Source of the DNA: Ferdinandcohnia salidurans
Lineage (GTDB): Bacteria; Bacillota; Bacilli; Bacillales; Bacillaceae_L
Assembly (NCBI RefSeq): GCF_042680725.1
Contig: NZ_JBHUEK010000031.1
Span: 186,001 to 250,000 of the forward strand
Direction of reading: 5' to 3'
DNA: 64,000 nucleotides
The notes under the pieces: generated by a model
What the model was told of the DNA's origin: nothing
Seen by the model: the letters and a program-made list of their open reading frames with translations, nothing else
Database searches by the model: none
Translations under genes and position numbers: made by a program
Shown: positions 34,472 through 42,663 of the stretch, in pieces
How the letters are laid out: every line of letters begins with the position of its first letter
Position numbering within the stretch: position 1 is the first letter of the stretch

Positions 34472-35110
34472 GTGAGTACAATAGAACTGAGTAAGCGGCA
34501 AGAACAAATCGTACAAATCGTAAAAGACAATGGGCCAATCACTGGTGAAGCTATTGCAGAACGTTTAAATTTGACTAGGGCGACTCTTCGACCAGACCTC
34601 GCTATATTAACTATGGCAGGATATCTTGAAGCCAGGCCACGTGTCGGCTATTTCTACACAGGTAAAACAGGTCAGCAATTACTTGCGGATAGGATAAATA
34701 AAATTAAAGTGATGGATTACCAATCTATCCCTGTTGTGATTAATGAGAGTATATCTGTCTATGATGCAATCGTGACAATGTTTTTAGAAGATGTCGGTAC
34801 ATTGTTTGTGGTGGATAAATCATCACTTCTTGTTGGAGTTTTATCACGTAAAGACTTACTGCGGGCAAGTCTTGGAAACCAGGATTTAAAATCTGTACCC
34901 GTTACAATTATTATGACACGAATGCCAAATATTACGATGTGTGAAAAAGATGATCTTTTAATTGACGTGGCTCATAAATTGATTGAAAAACAAATTGATG
35001 CATTACCAATTGTTAAGCAATCAGAACGGGGTATAGAGGTAATTGGCAGAATCACTAAGACAAATATGACAAAAGCATTCGTAGGACTTGCTGGTGATGA
35101 AATCCTTTAA
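34472..35110 (+). CDS. ccpN: gluconeogenesis repressor CcpN
   Basis: A 212-residue regulator. The N-terminal winged helix (ELSKRQEQIVQIVKDNGPI, LNLTRATLRPDLAILTMAG) is followed by two CBS domains that sense nucleotides. In B. subtilis CcpN represses gapB, pckA and a small RNA during glycolytic growth. The GTG at 34472 gives the family-typical MSTIEL start with AGGA 6 bases upstream. It is paired with yqfL, as in its relatives. Confidence 0.93.
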   Translation: MSTIELSKRQEQIVQIVKDNGPITGEAIAERLNLTRATLRPDLAILTMAGYLEARPRVGYFYTGKTGQQLLADRINKIKVMDYQSIPVVINESISVYDAIVTMFLEDVGTLFVVDKSSLLVGVLSRKDLLRASLGNQDLKSVPVTIIMTRMPNITMCEKDDLLIDVAHKLIEKQIDALPIVKQSERGIEVIGRITKTNMTKAFVGLAGDEIL

Positions 35111-35151
35111 TGAGCATTTTGATCTTTTAAGTTAGGAGATGGAGAATTAAA

Positions 35152-35964
35152 ATGAGAAATCGCGTTGTATATGTAGTATCAGATTCAGTTGGGGAAACAG
35201 CTGAATTAGTTGTTAAAGCGGCAGTTAGCCAATTTAACGGCTCCCATACAGAAATCAAACGAATTCCTTATGTAGAAGATACAGCTACATTAGCAGAGGT
35301 TGTCGCACTTGCCAAACTTAATAATGCAATTATTGCATTCACACTTGTAGTTCCTGAACTACGAGATTTTCTTGTGATCGAAGCTGCACGTGAAGGGGTA
35401 ATTGTAAACGATATCCTGGGTCCATTAATCGAAAAAATGTCTGGCCTTTATGAAAGTAACCCAAGATTTGAAGCAGGTCTTGTACGAAAACTAGATGAGG
35501 ATTATTTCAAAAAGATTGAGGCAATTGAATTTGCTGTTAAGTATGATGACGGTCGCGACCCAAGAGGAATTTTACGTGCAGATATTGTCTTAATCGGGGT
35601 TTCAAGAACGTCCAAAACGCCTTTATCTCAGTATCTCGCTCATAAGCGCTATAAAGTCGCAAACGTCCCAATCGTCCCAGAAGTTGATCCACCGGAAGAG
35701 CTCTTTAAAGTATCACCGAATAAATGCTTTGGACTAAAAATCAGCCCAGAGAAGCTAAACCATATTAGACGTGAAAGATTAAAGTCATTAGGTTTGGATG
35801 ACCAAGCGATCTATGCAAATATTAATCGTATTAAAGAAGAACTTGACCACTTTGAATCTCTCGTGAATAAAATTAATTGTGATGTAGTGGATGTATCAAA
35901 TAAAGCGGTTGAAGAAACGGCCAATATTATTTTAAATAAAATAAGTAATCGTAAAACAAAGTAA
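35152..35964 (+). CDS. yqfL: pyruvate phosphate dikinase regulatory protein family (YqfL)
   Basis: A 270-residue protein of the DUF299/PPSR family, bifunctional kinase/pyrophosphorylases acting on PEP synthase or PPDK. The P-loop-like GVSRTSKTP and the preceding DGRDPRGI are the family motifs. In B. subtilis YqfL is a positive modulator in the CcpN system, so its enzyme substrate in Bacillus is unclear. AGGAGATGG precedes the ATG, 41 bp after ccpN. Confidence 0.93.
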   Translation: MRNRVVYVVSDSVGETAELVVKAAVSQFNGSHTEIKRIPYVEDTATLAEVVALAKLNNAIIAFTLVVPELRDFLVIEAAREGVIVNDILGPLIEKMSGLYESNPRFEAGLVRKLDEDYFKKIEAIEFAVKYDDGRDPRGILRADIVLIGVSRTSKTPLSQYLAHKRYKVANVPIVPEVDPPEELFKVSPNKCFGLKISPEKLNHIRRERLKSLGLDDQAIYANINRIKEELDHFESLVNKINCDVVDVSNKAVEETANIILNKISNRKTK

Positions 35965-35985
35965 ACATAAGACTACTTATACAGT

Positions 35986-36017
35986 AAAAAACATATCTCT
36001 AAAAAGATATGTTTTTT
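35986..36017 (+). terminator. terminator after yqfL
   Basis: ACATATCT/AGATATGT stem with A's before and T6 after. Confidence 0.8.
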
Positions 36018-36191
36018 TATGGCGCTTGAAGGAATTTTATATTATAATAAAAAATTGTGATAAAAATACATATTTTTAGGTTTAGAGTTCGATTGGATAG
36101 AATAAACTATATATTGAAGGTTGTCAAGGATAAATTATGGAATAGGTGAATTAATTTTCGACATTTTTTTCCTTGTTTCAATATTTCTCAA

Positions 36192-36213
36192 CAGATATAT
36201 GATAGTATATCTG
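36192..36213. other. perfect inverted repeat upstream of yqxD-dnaG-sigA
   Basis: CAGATATA-TGATAG-TATATCTG, 8-bp arms. The centre contains TATGAT, a possible -10. It could be an operator over a promoter for the yqxD-dnaG-sigA operon, or simply a small hairpin. Apart from it, 36018-36309 shows only AT-rich sequence. Confidence 0.35.
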
Positions 36214-36345
36214 TCCATAATTGCTCACCTAAAGATGGGACAATCACAGATTTTTGAACTTATTTGTAATCTTTTTCTTGAAAAGAAGGATTCTTCGGAG
36301 TGATGTAGAATAGAGAAATATGACGAAAAAAAGAATAAAATATTT

Positions 36346-36786
36346 GTGGATGCGGATGCTTGTCCAGTTAAAGAAGAAATACTTAGCATAGCAGGTACAT
36401 ATAATATCAATGTTGTATTTGTAGCGTCGTATGCTCATGTTATGTCGACTCCAATGGGTGGTAAATGGGTGTACGTGGATGCTGAGAAAGAAGCAGCAGA
36501 TCTCTATATTATGAATCATGCAATAAAAAAAGACATCGTCATTACCCAGGATACTGGCTTAGCGAGTATTTTAGTAAATAGAGGTGTAACTGTTATATCA
36601 CCTCGTGGCAAAGAGTTTAAGGAAGAGGATATGGAACAAATCCTCCATTTTCGCTTTTTATCTGCAAAAGAAAGACGGAGTGGTTCATATTCAAAAGGAC
36701 CAAAACCCTTTACTGACGAAGACAGACAACATTTTACTAAAATTTTTAAAAAAAGTTTGTCGAATCTTGCAGGATTTAAACTCTAA
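36346..36786 (+). CDS. yqxD: UPF0178 family protein YqxD/YaiI
   Basis: A PIN-like-fold protein of the UPF0178 family. It has the VDADACPV start, ITQDTGLAS and the conserved C-terminal SGSYSKGPKPFTDEDRQHF. Its function is unknown, and it sits before dnaG as in B. subtilis. The conservative start is GTG at 36346 (146 residues), but this has no ribosome site and loses the first beta strand. The frame stays open upstream to 36304 without ATG, GTG or TTG. A strong GGAGTGAT (36297-36304) points to an ATA at 36310. An out-of-frame ATG at 36320 would join it if A326-332 had one more A. Confidence 0.82.
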   Translation: MDADACPVKEEILSIAGTYNINVVFVASYAHVMSTPMGGKWVYVDAEKEAADLYIMNHAIKKDIVITQDTGLASILVNRGVTVISPRGKEFKEEDMEQILHFRFLSAKERRSGSYSKGPKPFTDEDRQHFTKIFKKSLSNLAGFKL

Positions 36787-36820
36787 ACATCGAATAATTT
36801 AGTACTTGGGGATGTTATAC

Positions 36821-38629
36821 ATGGGATATCGAATACCCGAAGAAACAATCGAAAAAATTCGTATTTCTGTTGACATTGTTGATGTTGTTAGTGAATATGT
36901 TCAATTGAAGAAGCAAGGTAGAAATTATTTTGGCTTATGCCCATTTCATGGTGAAAATACCCCTTCATTCTCTGTATCTCCCGATAAACAAATCTTTCAT
37001 TGTTTTGGGTGTGGAGCAGGTGGAAATGTATTTTCTTTTTTAATGGACTTAGAAGGGTATTCCTTCGCGGAGGCGGCAATAAACCTCGCTAATAAAGTGA
37101 ACATAGATTTGTCAGATTATGAACAGCCAACTGCTGTTTCTGATAAAAACAATGAAGCATCAAAAATGCAAGAAGCACACGAATTATTAAAGAAATTCTA
37201 TCATCACCTATTACTTAATACAAAAGAGGGTCAACCAGCGCTAGACTATTTAACCAATAGGGGCTTCACAAGAGAAATCATCGATAAGTTTGAAATTGGC
37301 TATGCCCTTGACTCGTGGGACTTTGCCACGAAATTTCTTCAGAAGAGAGGCTTTAGGCCTGAGTTGATGGAACGGGCCGGACTGCTCGTAAAAAAGGAGG
37401 ATACCGGAACATTCTTTGATAGATTTCGAAACCGCATAATGTTCCCGATATGGGATCACCAAGGTAAAACCATAGCATTTTCTGGCAGGGTGCTTGATAA
37501 GGGGCAGGAACCAAAATATTTAAACAGCCCTGAAACGATTATTTTTAATAAAAGCAAGACCCTTTATAATTTCCATCAAGCTAGACTTGCTATTCGAAAA
37601 CACCAGCAAGTGGTTCTTTTTGAGGGATTTGCAGATGTCATTGCAGCAGATACAGCTGATGTTCCAAATTCAATTGGTACGATGGGCACATCCTTGACGG
37701 ATGAACATGTAAAAATAATAAGACGGAATGTGGAATCTGTTGTTATCTGTTATGACTCTGACAATGCGGGCTTAGATGCCGCTTTACGAGCTTCTAGTAT
37801 GCTAGGTGAAGCGGGTTGTTATGTAAGAGTAGCAACAATGCCAAATGGCATGGACCCTGATGACTACATTAGAAAATATGGCGCAGATAAGTTTAAAAAT
37901 GATGTAATAGGGGCAAGTCTTACATTAATGGCATTTAAAATGCAGTACTTAAGAAAAGGAAAAAATCTTCAGGATGAAGGAGATCGCATCCGTTATATAG
38001 AAGATGTTATTAAAGAAATTTCCTCTTTAGAAAAGGCTGTAGAAAGGGACCATTATTTGCGCCAATTATCAAGTGAATTTTCTATATCACTTGATGCATT
38101 AAAAACCCAACAGCTTCAGTATTATAAATCTGAACGGAAAAAAAGGGATAATTTCTCTTCGAATAGAAATAATACGAAAGCGAAACCTACCGTATCAAAA
38201 CATTTACTTAAAGCCTATCATAATGCAGAACGATATTTAATTGCTTATATGTTGCGTAGTCGGGATATTGCTGAGAAAATACAGGATCAGCTTCAAGCCG
38301 AATTTAATATCGAAGAGCATCGAGCGATTGTAACGTACCTATATGCATTTTATGAAGAAGGCTATGAACCAGATATCAGCACATTACTAACAAGGATTCA
38401 TGATGAGAGTTTAAAAAGGATTGTCACCGATATTGCAATGATGTCCATTGAAGAGGAAGTGACGGAATCTGTTTTATCAGATTATGTGAAACAGGTGTTG
38501 AATCACAAAAAAATGTCAATGATAAAAGAAAAAGAATCTGAACAACTAGAGGCTGAACGAAGTAAGGATTATTTGAAGGCTGCTACAATTGCAAATGAAA
38601 TCATTCAAATGAAAAAAGCATTAATTTAA
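36821..38629 (+). CDS. dnaG: DNA primase
   Basis: A 602-residue primase. The N-terminal CHC2 zinc finger (CPFHGENTPSFSVSPDKQIFHCFGCG in pieces) precedes the Toprim catalytic core with LFEGFADVIA and CYDSDNAG. The C-terminal helicase-binding domain is at about 450-602. It makes RNA primers for Okazaki fragments. The ATG at 36821 with GGGGAT upstream is chosen over a TTG five codons earlier. It is followed by sigA after 52 bp, the classic macromolecular synthesis operon. Confidence 0.98.
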   Translation: MGYRIPEETIEKIRISVDIVDVVSEYVQLKKQGRNYFGLCPFHGENTPSFSVSPDKQIFHCFGCGAGGNVFSFLMDLEGYSFAEAAINLANKVNIDLSDYEQPTAVSDKNNEASKMQEAHELLKKFYHHLLLNTKEGQPALDYLTNRGFTREIIDKFEIGYALDSWDFATKFLQKRGFRPELMERAGLLVKKEDTGTFFDRFRNRIMFPIWDHQGKTIAFSGRVLDKGQEPKYLNSPETIIFNKSKTLYNFHQARLAIRKHQQVVLFEGFADVIAADTADVPNSIGTMGTSLTDEHVKIIRRNVESVVICYDSDNAGLDAALRASSMLGEAGCYVRVATMPNGMDPDDYIRKYGADKFKNDVIGASLTLMAFKMQYLRKGKNLQDEGDRIRYIEDVIKEISSLEKAVERDHYLRQLSSEFSISLDALKTQQLQYYKSERKKRDNFSSNRNNTKAKPTVSKHLLKAYHNAERYLIAYMLRSRDIAEKIQDQLQAEFNIEEHRAIVTYLYAFYEEGYEPDISTLLTRIHDESLKRIVTDIAMMSIEEEVTESVLSDYVKQVLNHKKMSMIKEKESEQLEAERSKDYLKAATIANEIIQMKKALI

Positions 38630-38681
38630 CAAAAAGGTTTTCTAACCTCTATGTCTTACAAGTTTGGAAGGAGGGGAACAA

Positions 38682-39818
38682 ATGGCTGAAAAGTCTAAAG
38701 AAGTCGATACTGAGTTAACATTAGAGCAAGTTAAAGAAAAATTAACAGCACTAGGAAAAAAACGTGGTGTATTGACATATGAAGAAATCGCTGAGCGTAT
38801 GTCTGGTTTTGAAGTTGAATCAGACCACCTTGATGAATATTATGAGTTCCTTGGAGAGCAGGGTATTGAATTATTAGGTGATAGCGGGGATCATGATGCT
38901 GATGATGACAATGAAGATGATCCAAATATTCAAGAACTATCCAAGGAAGAAGAATTTGATCTTAATGATCTAAGTGTTCCTCCAGGAGTAAAGATAAATG
39001 ACCCAGTACGTATGTACCTGAAAGAAATTGGCCGTGTTGATTTACTTTCCGCTGATGATGAAATTCAACTTGCTGAACGAATTGAACAAGGTGATGAAGA
39101 GGCCAAACGTAGACTTGCTGAAGCCAATTTGCGACTTGTAGTAAGTATTGCTAAGCGTTACGTTGGTCGTGGGATGTTGTTCCTGGATTTAATCCAAGAA
39201 GGTAATATGGGACTTATTAAAGCTGTTGAAAAATTTGATTATCGCAAAGGTTTCAAATTTAGTACGTATGCAACATGGTGGATACGTCAAGCCATCACAC
39301 GTGCGATTGCAGACCAAGCTAGAACCATCCGTATTCCTGTTCATATGGTAGAAACAATTAATAAATTAATCCGTGTGCAACGTCAGTTACTCCAGGACCT
39401 GGGGCGCGAACCAACGCCTGAAGAAATTGGAGAAGATATGGATTTAACACCAGAAAAGGTAAGGGAAATCTTAAAGATTGCACAAGAACCTGTATCATTA
39501 GAAACACCAATTGGTGAAGAAGATGACTCACATCTTGGAGACTTTATCGAAGACCAAGACGCAACTTCTCCATCAGAGCATGCTGCATATGAGCTTTTAA
39601 AAGAACAACTGGAAGATGTTCTAGATACCTTAACAGATCGAGAAGAAAATGTATTACGTCTACGCTTTGGATTGGATGATGGACGTACTCGTACTCTCGA
39701 AGAGGTTGGTAAAGTATTTGGTGTTACTCGTGAACGTATTCGACAAATTGAAGCAAAAGCCCTACGAAAGCTTCGTCATCCAAGCCGTAGTAAGAGATTA
39801 AAGGATTTCTTAGAATAA
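38682..39818 (+). CDS. sigA: primary sigma factor SigA (RpoD)
   Basis: A 378-residue sigma-70. Region 1.1 is short and acidic. Region 2 has VSIAKRYVGRGMLFLDLIQEG in pieces and the -10-recognition TYATWWIRQAITRA. Region 4 ends in the VTRERIRQIEAKALRKLRHP helix-turn-helix for -35 contact. AGGAGGGG precedes the ATG; the upstream in-frame start reads through it. It directs the TTGACA/TATAAT-type promoters noted across this window. Confidence 0.99.
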   Translation: MAEKSKEVDTELTLEQVKEKLTALGKKRGVLTYEEIAERMSGFEVESDHLDEYYEFLGEQGIELLGDSGDHDADDDNEDDPNIQELSKEEEFDLNDLSVPPGVKINDPVRMYLKEIGRVDLLSADDEIQLAERIEQGDEEAKRRLAEANLRLVVSIAKRYVGRGMLFLDLIQEGNMGLIKAVEKFDYRKGFKFSTYATWWIRQAITRAIADQARTIRIPVHMVETINKLIRVQRQLLQDLGREPTPEEIGEDMDLTPEKVREILKIAQEPVSLETPIGEEDDSHLGDFIEDQDATSPSEHAAYELLKEQLEDVLDTLTDREENVLRLRFGLDDGRTRTLEEVGKVFGVTRERIRQIEAKALRKLRHPSRSKRLKDFLE

Positions 39819-39838
39819 ATATTTTCATTTACATTCCG

Positions 39839-39875
39839 TAGTTTACTTCATACAATTGAAGTAAACTATTTTTTT
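39839..39875 (+). terminator. terminator after sigA
   Basis: A perfect 12-bp stem TAGTTTACTTCA/TGAAGTAAACTA, 6-nt loop, T7. Confidence 0.9.
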
Positions 39876-39968
39876 AGTTTTAGCCCTATTCGACATGGGT
39901 ACAAAGACAATGCCACTCAAACATGGAGTTTTAGTCTTTGATTTTATTCAAACAAGGTGAGCGCTTTC

Positions 39969-40502
39969 ATGAATCAAGACAGAAAAAAGATTATTATCAA
40001 TGAAATCCTATATTGGCGTAAAAATAAATTACTGCCAGAAGCATATTGTAATTTCCTACTCTCGTTATATACAGAGGGAGAAGGAATTGAATCAACAAAA
40101 GAAACAACTTTAACTAAGAAAACTCCATTTGTTTCGATCATCGGAATTGGTTTACTTTTACCAGTTTTATTACTTGTCACTTATTTTACTGAAATATCGA
40201 CTATATTGCAAATGGTATTAAACTTTATTTTTTTAATTATCTGCATTTTAGGCCTAATTACTCAAAGAACTAATCCACTTTTCGTTCATTTTGGTTCAAT
40301 TATTTTCGCCCTTTTCACCTTGCTTTTAACAACGAGTTTAAGTGAACTACTTTTTAAAGGACAGGCACTTTATTTAATCGGTATGATTCTTTTGAATTGT
40401 ATCGGTTGGATTTTAGTTGGAGTGTTTTTAAAGAAGAAGTATTTTTTGATAGCAGGAGTTCTCGTTAGTATAATTTCAGTTGTTACTTTATTGAAAATTT
40501 AA
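39969..40502 (+). CDS. predicted membrane protein, family not recognised
   Basis: A 177-residue protein. The first 45 residues are basic and soluble (RKKIIINEILYWRKNKLLPEAY, then a short linker). The rest is five or six hydrophobic helices ending in VVTLLKI. The ATG at 39969 has AAGGTGAG 8 bases upstream; a GTG at 39957 lies inside that site. It is transcribed after the sigA terminator and 66 bp before the acyl-CoA dehydrogenase. Neither gene is part of the B. subtilis arrangement here. I do not know its function. Confidence 0.7.
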   Translation: MNQDRKKIIINEILYWRKNKLLPEAYCNFLLSLYTEGEGIESTKETTLTKKTPFVSIIGIGLLLPVLLLVTYFTEISTILQMVLNFIFLIICILGLITQRTNPLFVHFGSIIFALFTLLLTTSLSELLFKGQALYLIGMILLNCIGWILVGVFLKKKYFLIAGVLVSIISVVTLLKI

Positions 40503-40568
40503 ATTATTTGAAAATTCACCAACTCCCGATATAATAGATATGAAAACGTATACAACGGGAGGGGTATT

Positions 40569-41708
40569 ATGAATTTCGATTTAACGACCGAGCAAAAATT
40601 GATCCAAAAAACAATTAGAGAGTTTTCCGAAGCAGAAGTTGCTCCAGGTGCTGAACAACGGGATAAAGATAAACGTTTCCCAAAAGAAATTTTTCAAAAG
40701 CTTGGAGAATTAGGGATGATGGGTCTGCCGTTTCCTGAAGAATATGGCGGAGCAGATTCTGATACAATTAGCTTTGCAATCGTGGTCGAAGAACTTAGCC
40801 GTGCCTGTGGGTCTACCGGAATTACATACTCGGCACATATCTCACTTGGTGGTGCACCCCTTCATTTATTTGGAACAAAAGAACAAAAACTAAAATACTT
40901 AATACCTATTTGCACAGGAGAGTCCTTGGGAGCCTTTGGATTAACAGAACCCAATGCTGGATCAGATGCAGGTGGAACCCAAACAGAAGCCATTCTCGAA
41001 AATAATCAGTTTATCATTAATGGAAATAAATGCTTTATCACAAATGCCAGTTTCGCAAAGCATTTAGCCCTCACAGCGATAACGGGCCGTCATGGGGCTA
41101 AAAAAGAAATTAGCGCAATTATAGTACCAACTGATGCAGAAGGCTTTAAAGTTATTGATAATTACGAGAAAATGGGACTCAATGCTTCAAACACGACGGA
41201 ATTAGTTTTAGAGGACGTTCATGTACCTGAAGAAAACCTGCTAGGAAAACGAGGAGAAGGCTTCAGACAGTTTCTAATAACGCTAGATGGCGGCAGAATC
41301 GGCATTGGAGCAATGGCAGTTGGAATTGCACAAGCAGCCTATGAAAAGGCCCTACATTATGCAAAAGAACGCAAACAATTTGGAAAGTCCCTATCTACCT
41401 TCCAGGCTATTCAATTTAAATTAGCAGATATGGCGATGAAGATTGAACTGGCACGGAATATGGTGTACAAAGCTGCATGGTTGAAGGATCAAGGAAGAAG
41501 TTTCTCAAAAGAAGCTTCAATGGCAAAGCTTTATGCCTCTGAAATTTGTATGGAGGTGACAAATCAAGCTGTCCAGATACACGGTGGCTATGGTTATATG
41601 AAAGAATATCATGTTGAAAGATTTATGCGGGATGCAAAGCTTCTTGAAATCGGGGAAGGGACCTCTGAAATTCAACGAATGGTCATTGCACGTTCAATTG
41701 GATGCTAA
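40569..41708 (+). CDS. acyl-CoA dehydrogenase (short/medium chain type)
   Basis: A 379-residue FAD enzyme of the acyl-CoA dehydrogenase family. It shows FGLTEPNAGSDAGGTQT, CFITNA, the late QIHGGYGYMKEYHVERFMRD in pieces, and the catalytic-base Glu in EIGEGTSEIQR. It catalyses the first oxidation of fatty acid or branched-chain acyl-CoA breakdown. The sequence resembles butyryl/short-branched-chain enzymes such as MmgC and AcdA, but exact chain preference cannot be read. GGGAGGGG precedes the ATG. It has its own terminator. Confidence 0.93.
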   Translation: MNFDLTTEQKLIQKTIREFSEAEVAPGAEQRDKDKRFPKEIFQKLGELGMMGLPFPEEYGGADSDTISFAIVVEELSRACGSTGITYSAHISLGGAPLHLFGTKEQKLKYLIPICTGESLGAFGLTEPNAGSDAGGTQTEAILENNQFIINGNKCFITNASFAKHLALTAITGRHGAKKEISAIIVPTDAEGFKVIDNYEKMGLNASNTTELVLEDVHVPEENLLGKRGEGFRQFLITLDGGRIGIGAMAVGIAQAAYEKALHYAKERKQFGKSLSTFQAIQFKLADMAMKIELARNMVYKAAWLKDQGRSFSKEASMAKLYASEICMEVTNQAVQIHGGYGYMKEYHVERFMRDAKLLEIGEGTSEIQRMVIARSIGC

Positions 41709-41725
41709 ATAAATATGTCTTATTG

Positions 41726-41757
41726 ACTCCTTGCCAATTGGGAAGGAGTTTTTATTA
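41726..41757 (+). terminator. terminator after acyl-CoA dehydrogenase gene
   Basis: ACTCCTT-g-CC pairs with GG-g-AAGGAGT across AATT and is followed by TTTTATT. Confidence 0.8.
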
Positions 41758-41936
41758 TTTTTTATGACAAATTTGTGACGTTTTTGTGTAAAAAAATTTT
41801 ACAATATTATGTTAAATAAGTTCTTGTACAAATAGGTCTTTTACTTCTATCATTTTTCAAGTAAAATAGAGAGTGTTTGTATAGAATAATAATTATATCT
41901 ATTTTTGATGTACATAAGGTAAGGGAGGTCAGAATA

Positions 41937-42290
41937 ATGAAAAAGAATCCATTAATACCATTTGCCCTGATTGCAGTTTTCGGTATTGGACTTATGTTCC
42001 TATTAGGCTTTGTTGGACTAGGTAACATGGACGAAATGGCAAACCAAGGTGAAGAGGCTCCAGAAACAGCAGCTGCTTCCCCAGAAGAAGTTGTCCAAGG
42101 AACATGTGCAGCATGCCATGGTCAAGATTTAGCAGGTCAAGGTACTGCACCTGCTTTAAAAGGTGTTGATCTTTCCGTAGAAGAGATTCAGGATGTAATC
42201 ACTAATGGTAGAGGTGCGATGCCAGGTGGCTTAGTTAAAGACCCTGCACAAGTACAAGAAATCGCAAATTGGTTAGTTGAACAAAAATAA
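41937..42290 (+). CDS. cccA: membrane-anchored cytochrome c550
   Basis: A 117-residue protein with an N-terminal transmembrane anchor (about residues 8-28) and an Ala/Glu/Pro linker. A class I cytochrome c domain follows, with heme attachment CAACH (Cys57, Cys60, His61) and an axial-Met candidate in GAMPGG. It carries electrons between the bc complex and terminal oxidases outside the membrane. The ATG at 41937 follows GGGAGG. The upstream promoter region holds an inverted TTTTACTT/AAGTAAAA (41839-41866). Confidence 0.94.
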   Translation: MKKNPLIPFALIAVFGIGLMFLLGFVGLGNMDEMANQGEEAPETAAASPEEVVQGTCAACHGQDLAGQGTAPALKGVDLSVEEIQDVITNGRGAMPGGLVKDPAQVQEIANWLVEQK

Positions 42291-42296
42291 ATAATA

Positions 42297-42330
42297 AAAA
42301 AACCCTTTGCATAAATGTAAAGGGTTTTTT
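42297..42330 (+). terminator. terminator after cccA
   Basis: AACCCTTT-g-CAT pairs with ATG-t-AAAGGGTT, then T6. Confidence 0.88.
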
Positions 42331-42420
42331 ACTGCCCTTCCCTGTCAGATGGAAGTTTCTACTGACATCTTGTATAATAAAAACTAAAAAATATGATGTT
42401 AAAAAAGGAGGATGAAAAGG

Positions 42421-42560
42421 ACCGCGTCGACAAAAACGCCACGTCCTGTGGCATTGTCGACACTAGCACATCCTGTGCGTCGAAAGTTCAAGGCGGTGCA
42501 GTTTTGAGTAGCGGATAGTATGTAGTGAATACTTGAGCAGACGATTTTGCACGCCGGAAA
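42421..42560 (+). repeat. mosaic structured repeat, copy C, before trmK
   Basis: The left part (42424-42483) matches arms 1 and 2 of copies A and B: GTCGACA/TGTCGAC enclosing GCCAC-GTCCT-GTGGC, then GCACA-TCC-TGTGC. The right part (42485-42556) has an outer GGCG-GTGCA/TGCAC-GCC stem enclosing AGTAT/ATACT between TGAG motifs, as in copy E. It fills most of the 373-bp gap between cccA and trmK. Confidence 0.75.
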
Positions 42561-42663
42561 AGTGGTTTTCTTTTCCAAGGAACGGAAAAACAAGCCAACG
42601 AAGAAATTCGATGTGTCATTTTCACCGGACTTTTTAACTATCCTAAAAAAATGTGGTGTTATT

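Noticed and set aside
36121..36303. Possible 60-residue hydrophobic protein upstream of yqxD
   Set aside because: It starts at a TTG without a ribosome site, lies in very AT-rich sequence and shows no family features. Its stop overlapping the yqxD ribosome site is probably chance.
42412..42507. 31-codon reading frame starting at the ATG of AAAGGAGGATG before trmK
   Set aside because: The ribosome site directly abuts the ATG with no spacing, and the frame is made of the repeat.
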